Assembly: GCF_007670255.1 (NCBI RefSeq)
Contig: NZ_SZVS01000004.1
Span: 248,001-312,000, forward strand
From: Paenarthrobacter nicotinovorans
GTDB taxonomy: Bacteria > Actinomycetota > Actinomycetes > Actinomycetales > Micrococcaceae
Length of the DNA: 64,000 bases
Reading direction: 5' to 3'
Shown: positions 58,619 to 64,000 of the stretch, in pieces
Position numbering within the stretch: position 1 is the stretch's first letter
How the letters are laid out: each line of letters begins with the position of its first letter
Program-made: the position numbers and the translations under genes
Notes under the pieces: model-generated
What the model saw: the letters and a program-made list of their open reading frames with translations, nothing else
What the model was told of the DNA's origin: nothing
The model's database searches: none

Positions 58619-59488
58619 GTGCCGCAAGATAACACCGCACAAGCTCTCGAATCCGAGGAACTCGTGCCGCCAGCTGAGCCGCACGCCGCGCATGAGTCCA
58701 AGAAAGTGGAAACGCAGGTGGACCTCAGCGCAGAGATCAAGGCGATCGGCGACCGTTATGCCGAGGCACTGAAGAACGGCAAGGCACCGGAAACCATGCC
58801 CCGCCTGGACTACGCGCCCTACCGCAGCTCCATCCTGCGCCACCCCACCAAGAGCCTGCACCACGCGGACCCGGAAACCATCGAGCTCTACTCGCCGGCA
58901 TTCGGGCACCAGGACGTGCACGCACTGGAATCGGACCTGACCATCCAGCACAACGGCGAGCCCCAAGGTGAGCGGATCATCGTCTCCGGGCGCGTCCTTG
59001 ATGGTGACGGTCGTCCGGTTGCCGGGCAGCTCGTGGAAATCTGGCAGGCCAACGCCTCGGGACGATACATCCACAAGCGCGACCAGCACCCCGCACCGCT
59101 CGACCCGAACTTCACCGGCGTCGGGCGCTGCATCACGGGCGCCGACGGCTCCTACTCCTTCACCACCATCAAGCCCGGCGCGTACCCGTGGAAGAACCAC
59201 CTCAACGCCTGGCGCCCGGCCCACATCCACTTCTCCATGTTCGGCTCGGAGTTCACCCAGCGCATCGTCACCCAGATGTACTTCCCTGGCGACCAGCTCT
59301 TCCCGCTGGACCCCATCTACCAGTCGATCGTGGACCAGGACGCCCGCGACCGCCTGGTGGCGCAGTACGACCACGAGCTGACCAGCCCCGAATGGGCCCT
59401 CGGCTACAAGTGGGACATCATCCTGACCGGTTCCAAGAGGACCTGGACCGAGAACGAAGCATTCGGCGACGCCGGGGACGAGGAGTAA
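58619..59488 (+). CDS. pcaH: Protocatechuate 3,4-dioxygenase beta subunit
   Basis: A 289-residue beta subunit holding the ferric site. The active-site stretch is YPWKNHLNAWRPAHIHFSMFG (about 187-207), with the Tyr, two His and an Arg of the family; a second Tyr ligand is upstream. An N-terminal hydrophilic extension is present (about 1-60). The GTG start has AAAGGAG upstream. The enzyme splits protocatechuate to 3-carboxy-cis,cis-muconate, and the alpha subunit gene follows after four bases. Confidence 0.93.
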   Translation: MPQDNTAQALESEELVPPAEPHAAHESKKVETQVDLSAEIKAIGDRYAEALKNGKAPETMPRLDYAPYRSSILRHPTKSLHHADPETIELYSPAFGHQDVHALESDLTIQHNGEPQGERIIVSGRVLDGDGRPVAGQLVEIWQANASGRYIHKRDQHPAPLDPNFTGVGRCITGADGSYSFTTIKPGAYPWKNHLNAWRPAHIHFSMFGSEFTQRIVTQMYFPGDQLFPLDPIYQSIVDQDARDRLVAQYDHELTSPEWALGYKWDIILTGSKRTWTENEAFGDAGDEE

Positions 59489-59492
59489 GCAC

Positions 59493-60092
59493 ATGAGCAA
59501 GCTGACACCCACACCGGGCCAGACCGTCGGACCCTTCTACGGCTACGCCCTCCCCTTTAACAAGGACAACGAGCTGCTGGCACCGGGCAGCCCCGGAAGC
59601 ATCCGCCTCCAGGGCACGGTGTACGACGGCGCAGGCAACGCCATCCCGGACGCCATCCTGGAAATCTGGCAGCCGGACTCCGACGGCAACATCGTCCAGC
59701 GCACCGGCTCCCTGGTCCGCGACGGCTACACCTTCACCGGTTGGGGCCGTGGCGCCGTTGGCAACTCGGGCGTCTACACCTTCACCACGGTGAACCCGGG
59801 ACCGCTCAAGGCTGGAGCGGCGCCGTTCATCTCCGTGGCAGTTTTCGCCCGTGGCCTCATGAACCGACTCTTCACCCGCGTGTACCTGCCCGAAAACGAG
59901 GAAGCGCTGGCCAACGATCCTTTGCTCAGCTCCCTCGACCCCGAGCGCCGCAAGACCCTGATCGCACGCCGCGATCCCGACGGCGGCCTCACCTGGGACA
60001 TCCGTCTCCAGGGTCAGGACGAGACCGTGTTCCTGGACTTCCAGCAGGACGGTTCGCTGGATCTGGCGTGCGAGGAGTCGACAGCATCATGA
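59493..60092 (+). CDS. pcaG: Protocatechuate 3,4-dioxygenase alpha subunit
   Basis: A 199-residue alpha subunit. It starts with PTPGQTVGPFYGYALPF and contains PDAILEIWQPDSDGNI and PGPLKAGAAPFISVAVFARGLMNRLFTRVYLP, the core of the intradiol dioxygenase fold. The iron ligands of pcaH are missing, as is normal for alpha subunits. The stop overlaps the start of pcaB by four bases. It assembles with PcaH to form the ring-cleaving enzyme. Confidence 0.93.
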   Translation: MSKLTPTPGQTVGPFYGYALPFNKDNELLAPGSPGSIRLQGTVYDGAGNAIPDAILEIWQPDSDGNIVQRTGSLVRDGYTFTGWGRGAVGNSGVYTFTTVNPGPLKAGAAPFISVAVFARGLMNRLFTRVYLPENEEALANDPLLSSLDPERRKTLIARRDPDGGLTWDIRLQGQDETVFLDFQQDGSLDLACEESTAS

Positions 60093-61507
60093 CCGACGGC
60101 GACTTCGGCCTCCTCAGCCCCGTTACTGCCTCACCTAAGGTGACCGCACTGACGGGCGACCGTGCCGTGATCGCGGCGATCCTCGACGTCGAAGCCGCCT
60201 GGGCGGCCGTCCTCGAGGAAGCCGGGCTGGCCCCCCAAGGGGCTGCCGCTGTGGTGGCCGAAGCCGCCGACCCCGGTCACTATGACCTTGCCGTCATCGC
60301 CGAACGCGCCCAAGGCGGCGCCAACCCGGTGATCCCGCTGCTCGGTGAATTCCGCGCCCATGTGCGCAGCCTGGATGCAACCGGGATCGGCGCGGGCAAA
60401 GCCGTCCACACCTCCCTCACCAGCCAGGATGTCCTGGATTCCGCGCTCATGCTGCTGGCCGGCCGCACCGTTTCGGCGTTGCTCACTGAAGTCAAGAGCA
60501 CGACGACGGCGCTCGCCGGCTTGGCCGGACAGCATGCGGACACGCTCTGCGCTGGCAGGAGTCTGACGCAGCATGCCCTTCCGTACACCTTCGGGCTCAA
60601 GGCCGCGCAATGGTTCCAAGGAGTGGCTGCTTCTGCCGCGCGTCTGGAGTCAGTTGAGTTGCCGGTCCAGTTCGGCGGTGCCAGTGGAACGTTGGCCTCC
60701 GGGTCCAAACTGACTGCAGGCTCTGACTCCACGCCGTTCACGCTGGCGGATGCGCTGGCTTCCAAGCTCGGCTTGGCTGCGGCTCCGGCTCCGTGGCACA
60801 CCAACCGACTGGCCGTCACGTCCCTGGGCGATTCCCTGGCATCCCTGCTGGATGCCTTCGGCAAGATCGCCTCGGACCTGGTGTTCCTGAGCCGCCCGGA
60901 AGTTGGCGAACTCGGGGAACCCTTGGCTGCCGGACGCGGGGTTTCCTCGGCCATGCCGCAGAAGCAGAACCCCGTGCTGTCCGTACTGATCCGGAGTGCG
61001 GCACTCCAGGCGCCGGCCTTGGCATCCCAGCTCCACTCGGCCGCCGGCACCTTCAACGACGAGCGGCCCGATGGTGCCTGGCACACGGAGTGGCCCGCGT
61101 TGCGTCGGCTGCTGGCCCTCGCTTTCGGAGCCGCGCTTCAATTGCGCGAGCTCGCGGAAGGACTCCGGGTGTTCCCCGAAGCCATGCGTCGGAACCTGGA
61201 GATCTCGGGGCCGCTGCTCCTCAGCGAAGGTGTGTCGGCCGCCGTCGCACCTCTCCTCGGTGAGGACGGAAAGCAGAAGCTGCAGGCCGTCGTCGACGAG
61301 ACCCTGGCAGTGCCGGGACCCGAGCAGGCGGACACGTACCGCAAGCTCCTCCGGGAAGCCGTCCCCTCGGACAAGCTGACCGACGCCGCGCTTGACGCCC
61401 TGCTGGACCCCGCCAGCTACCTTGGCGAGGCCGCGGAAATCAGTCGCCGTATCCTCGCCGCCTACCCCGAATACGCCGCTTCAACGAAGGGAGCCCCTCG
61501 TGGCTAA
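60089..61507 (+). CDS. pcaB: 3-Carboxy-cis,cis-muconate cycloisomerase
   Basis: A 472-residue member of the fumarase/aspartase superfamily. The signature SAMPQKQNPVLS (near 288-299; GSSxMPxKxNP-type) and the TSQDVLDSALML stretch (about 110-121) are present. It cyclises 3-carboxymuconate to gamma-carboxymuconolactone in the beta-ketoadipate pathway. The ATG at 60089 overlaps the pcaG stop. The gene ends inside the first codons of pcaD (eight-base overlap), typical of a tightly coupled operon. Confidence 0.92.
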   Translation: MTDGDFGLLSPVTASPKVTALTGDRAVIAAILDVEAAWAAVLEEAGLAPQGAAAVVAEAADPGHYDLAVIAERAQGGANPVIPLLGEFRAHVRSLDATGIGAGKAVHTSLTSQDVLDSALMLLAGRTVSALLTEVKSTTTALAGLAGQHADTLCAGRSLTQHALPYTFGLKAAQWFQGVAASAARLESVELPVQFGGASGTLASGSKLTAGSDSTPFTLADALASKLGLAAAPAPWHTNRLAVTSLGDSLASLLDAFGKIASDLVFLSRPEVGELGEPLAAGRGVSSAMPQKQNPVLSVLIRSAALQAPALASQLHSAAGTFNDERPDGAWHTEWPALRRLLALAFGAALQLRELAEGLRVFPEAMRRNLEISGPLLLSEGVSAAVAPLLGEDGKQKLQAVVDETLAVPGPEQADTYRKLLREAVPSDKLTDAALDALLDPASYLGEAAEISRRILAAYPEYAASTKGAPRG

Positions 61508-62303
61508 GCCAACCGTCAAGGCTGTGCTGCTGTCCCCGCAGCGCGAACTCGGAGCCAAGCCGCTCCTGGTGGTGGGCCCGTCTCTGGGTACCTCCACGGT
61601 GCTGTGGTCCGAAACCGCCGCCCTCCTCGGCGACGAGTACGACGTCATCGGCTGGGACCTGCCCGGCCACGGCATCTCGCCGGCCGCCACGGAAGGTCTC
61701 GATGTCGCGGAACTGGCTGACGCCGTCGTCGATCTTGTCGATTCTGTAAGCCCCGGCGCGAGGTTCCATTACGCGGGCGTTTCACTGGGCGGGGCCACCG
61801 GCCTGCAGCTCGGCATCAAGCACGGCGACCGCCTCCGAAGCCTGTCCGTGCAGTGCAGCGGCGCGAAGCTCGGCACCCCGGAAGGCTGGCTGGAGCGGGC
61901 GGAAACCGTGCGGAAGCTGGGCACGCCGGTGATGATCCAAGGCTCGGCTGAGCGCTGGTTCGCCAAGGGTTTCATGGACCGCCAGCCCGAAATCAGCAGC
62001 CGGCTCCTGCACGCCCTCCGCGACGCAGACCGCTTCAGCTACTCGTTCTGCTGCGAAGCCCTTGCCGCGTTCGATGTCCGCGAGCAGCTCGGCAGCATCA
62101 CTGTCCCCACGCAGGCGGTTGCCGGCGTCGAGGATACGGTGGCGCCGCCGTCTGTTGCTGAGGAGATTGTCTCGGGTGTCCGCGCGGGCGGAACCTACGC
62201 CGTGGCGGAAGCGCTCGACGGCGTCGGGCACCTCGCGCCTGCCGAGGCGCCCGCCGTCGTGGCTGGTTTGATGCGGAACTTCATGAAGGAGAACGGACTG
62301 TGA
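61500..62303 (+). CDS. pcaD: 3-Oxoadipate enol-lactone hydrolase
   Basis: A 267-residue alpha/beta hydrolase. The oxyanion loop is VVGPSLGTSTVLW (about 20-32), the nucleophile elbow GVSLGGATG (Ser near 97), a possible Asp in VAGVEDTVAPP, and the His in GVGHLAPAE. It opens 3-oxoadipate enol-lactone to 3-oxoadipate. The GTG start lies inside pcaB's end. In many actinobacteria this protein is fused to PcaC as PcaL; here the two are separate genes with a four-base overlap. Confidence 0.9.
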   Translation: MAKPTVKAVLLSPQRELGAKPLLVVGPSLGTSTVLWSETAALLGDEYDVIGWDLPGHGISPAATEGLDVAELADAVVDLVDSVSPGARFHYAGVSLGGATGLQLGIKHGDRLRSLSVQCSGAKLGTPEGWLERAETVRKLGTPVMIQGSAERWFAKGFMDRQPEISSRLLHALRDADRFSYSFCCEALAAFDVREQLGSITVPTQAVAGVEDTVAPPSVAEEIVSGVRAGGTYAVAEALDGVGHLAPAEAPAVVAGLMRNFMKENGL

Positions 62304-62749
62304 GCTTGTCTTCAGAGCGGAACTCATCAGAGCGGAACGGGGCTGTCCAGCCCGAGGCTACCGCGCAGGAAATCTACGACGCCGGCATGGTGGTCCGCCG
62401 CGAAGTGCTCGGCGACGCGCATGTGGACCGGGCCAACGCCGCGAAGGATTCCTTCACCGAGGACTACCAGGACATGATCACCAGGATCGCCTGGGGTGGG
62501 ATCTGGACACGGCCGGGGCTGAGCCGGCAGATGCGTTCTGCAGTGACGCTGACTGCGCTGGTGGCGCACGGTCACTGGGAGGAGCTGGCCATGCATGTCC
62601 GGGCTGCCCTCAACAACGGCCTGAGCAGGGACGAGATCAAGGAAATCCTGCTCCAGACCGCCATCTATTGCAGCGTCCCGTCGGCCAACTCGGCGTTCAA
62701 GACAGCCCAAAAGGTCTTCGCGGAAATCGACGCCAACTCACCCAACTAA
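62300..62749 (+). CDS. pcaC: 4-Carboxymuconolactone decarboxylase
   Basis: A 149-residue decarboxylase with the AhpD-like helical fold. RREVLGDAHVDRANAAKDSFTEDYQDMITRIAWGGIWTRPGLSRQMRSAVTLTALVAHGHWEEL and IKEILLQTAIYCSVPSANSAF are characteristic. It removes CO2 from gamma-carboxymuconolactone, the step before PcaD. It starts at GTG overlapping the pcaD stop. Its last codons run into sequence resembling the palindromic element that follows. Confidence 0.92.
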   Translation: MSLSSERNSSERNGAVQPEATAQEIYDAGMVVRREVLGDAHVDRANAAKDSFTEDYQDMITRIAWGGIWTRPGLSRQMRSAVTLTALVAHGHWEELAMHVRAALNNGLSRDEIKEILLQTAIYCSVPSANSAFKTAQKVFAEIDANSPN

Positions 62750-62759
62750 CCCCCGCTCA

Positions 62760-62826
62760 CCCAACTAGGGGACAGCACCTGTCCCAATGGGGGCTCATAG
62801 CAACGTTTGCTGTCCCCTGGTTGGGT
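62760..62826 (+). repeat. 67-base palindromic intergenic repeat, copy 2
   Basis: CCCAACTAGGGGACAG and CTGTCCCCTGGTTGGG flank a 35-base inner segment. The element aligns to the reverse complement of 31329-31395. CTCACCCAACTA also occurs just before it (62738-62749) at the end of pcaC, so the end of that gene may have been duplicated or reshaped. It lies in the 99-base pcaC-thiolase gap. Confidence 0.75.
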
Positions 62827-62848
62827 ACCAAGAAACGAAGGAAATCTT

Positions 62849-64000
62849 ATGAACCAGGCATTTGTGTACGACGCCGTGCGCACGCCGTTTGGCAAGTTCG
62901 GCTCCGGGCTTGCTGCCGTCCGACCCGATGACCTCGCGGCCCATGTTGTGCGCGAGTCCGTTCGCCGGGCTCCCGGCTTGGACGTTGAGCGGATCGACGA
63001 GGTGGTGTTCGGCAACGCGAACGGCGCCGGCGAGGAAAACCGCAACGTTGCCCGCATGGCGACGCTGCTGGCTGGCCTGCCGGTCTCGATCCCGGGCACC
63101 ACGGTGAACCGCTTGTGCGGATCGTCCTTGGATGCGGCGATCATCGCTTCCCGCCAGATCAACGCCGGCGACGCCGATGTGGTGCTGGTGGGTGGCGCGG
63201 AGTCGATGTCCCGTGCGCCGTGGGTGCTGCCCAAGACGTCCAAGCCCTACCCGGCCGGTGACATGACCCTGGCCTCGACCACGCTCGGTTGGCGCTTGGT
63301 GAACCCGGCCATGAACAAGGACTGGACCATTTCCCTGGGGGAGGCCACGGAGCGGTTACGCGAGAAGTACGGGATCACCCGTGAGCGGCAGGATGCTTTT
63401 GCCGCGGACTCCCACAACCTGGCGGACGCCGCGTGGAACGAAGGCTTCTACGATTCTTTGGTTACGGCGGTTCCGGGGACGGACCTGGTCCGTGATGAGG
63501 GAATCCGTGCCGGCTCTTCTGCTGAGAAGCTTGCCGGGTTGAAGACGGTCTTCCGTCCCGAGGGTTCAGGGCCCGACGGCGGTACGGTCACCGCCGGGAA
63601 CGCCTCGCCGTTGTCTGACGGTGCCTCTGCGGCGTGGATCGGGTCGGAGGCTGCTGCTGGGATTCTGGGGTTGGAGCCGTTGGCCCGCATCGCCGGACGA
63701 GGTGCCCATGGCAACGATCCCCAGTTCTTCGGGTTTGCCCCGGTGGAGGCCGCGAACAAGGCCCTCGCGAAGGCGGGCATCGGCTGGGACCAGGTGGGCG
63801 CCGTCGAACTTAATGAAGCGTTCGCCGCGCAGTCGCTGGCATGCATTGACGCGTGGGGGATCGACCCCTCGATCGTGAACCGCCACGGCGGTGCGATCGC
63901 AGTGGGCCACCCGCTCGGTGCCTCCGGGACCCGCATCCTTGGCACGCTGGCCCGATCGCTGCAGGCCTCGGGCCAGCGCTGGGGCGTGGCCGCGATCTGC
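62849..64000 (+). CDS. pcaF: Acetyl-CoA C-acyltransferase, probably 3-oxoadipyl-CoA thiolase, 3' end outside window
   Basis: The first 384 residues of a thiolase. The nucleophilic Cys is C90 in TTVNRLCGSSLDA, and the conserved NEAFAAQSLA and GGAIAVGHPLGASGTRI segments hold the catalytic Asn and His. The window ends exactly at the codon for the second Cys. It would thiolyse 3-oxoadipyl-CoA to succinyl-CoA and acetyl-CoA, the last step of the pathway. The CoA-transferase genes (pcaIJ) are not in view. GAAGGAAATC precedes the ATG. Confidence 0.9.
   Translation, partial: MNQAFVYDAVRTPFGKFGSGLAAVRPDDLAAHVVRESVRRAPGLDVERIDEVVFGNANGAGEENRNVARMATLLAGLPVSIPGTTVNRLCGSSLDAAIIASRQINAGDADVVLVGGAESMSRAPWVLPKTSKPYPAGDMTLASTTLGWRLVNPAMNKDWTISLGEATERLREKYGITRERQDAFAADSHNLADAAWNEGFYDSLVTAVPGTDLVRDEGIRAGSSAEKLAGLKTVFRPEGSGPDGGTVTAGNASPLSDGASAAWIGSEAAAGILGLEPLARIAGRGAHGNDPQFFGFAPVEAANKALAKAGIGWDQVGAVELNEAFAAQSLACIDAWGIDPSIVNRHGGAIAVGHPLGASGTRILGTLARSLQASGQRWGVAAIC

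Noticed and set aside
1-64000. tRNA, rRNA, insertion sequence, prophage or attachment site
   Set aside because: No cloverleaf ending, transposase, integrase or phage structural gene was recognised in either strand.

Overview
The window looks like the chromosome of a high-GC soil actinobacterium, most likely an Arthrobacter or Paenarthrobacter. The signs are the GC-rich codon use, frequent GTG and TTG starts, tightly overlapping operons, many IclR-type regulators, and catabolic gene sets for chitin sugars, organic acids and plant aromatics. This placement is an inference from gene content; no rRNA or marker gene is present. No tRNA, rRNA, CRISPR array, transposase or prophage gene was seen, and no gene-free gap exceeds 300 bases.

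Layout. (1) 1-4936: the end of a sugar ABC importer (two permeases), a GH20 beta-N-acetylhexosaminidase, an IclR regulator, a rhodanese-like protein and an alpha/beta hydrolase. The order resembles dasB-dasC-dasD of Streptomyces and points to chito-oligosaccharide use. (2) 4995-11297: YdcF-like membrane protein, acetyltransferase, polyphosphate kinase 2, a sigma factor with a membrane partner, and a GH13 trehalose synthase-like enzyme. (3) 11470-19696: an IclR regulator divergent from a tripartite tricarboxylate transporter (tctBAC), an RraA-type aldolase, a dehydrogenase, a TRAP-type permease and a cyclase-family hydrolase, probably for an unidentified organic acid. (4) 19755-23006: epimerase, LssY-type membrane protein, and polyprenol-phosphate mannosyltransferase-like enzyme.

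(5) 23134-30481: a seven-gene divergent cluster with RidA, IclR and KDG kinase on one side, and a PLP deaminase, N-acyl-D-amino acid deacylase, KDPG aldolase and GntP permease on the other. Together these can be read as a route from an N-acylated sugar acid such as N-acetyl-D-glucosaminate to pyruvate and glyceraldehyde 3-phosphate. (6) 30776-37440: universal stress protein, a CHAT protease-like membrane protein with a Trypco1-like partner (a candidate conflict or signalling module), a flavin oxidoreductase and small membrane proteins. (7) 37574-53123: scattered metabolic and regulatory genes, including L-serine dehydratase, a diguanylate cyclase, an M20 amidohydrolase beside a half-length MFS protein, a BNR-like/MoaD-like pair, and a large secreted metalloprotease with a tandem-repeat propeller.

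(8) 53274-64000: quinate/shikimate and protocatechuate catabolism. A transporter, an IclR regulator, a quinate/shikimate dehydrogenase, a 3-dehydroshikimate dehydratase fusion, pcaHGBDC and the start of a thiolase (cut by the window end) form one long gene train that would carry hydroaromatic compounds into the beta-ketoadipate pathway. Several palindromic intergenic elements are also present, including one 67-base element found twice in opposite orientation.
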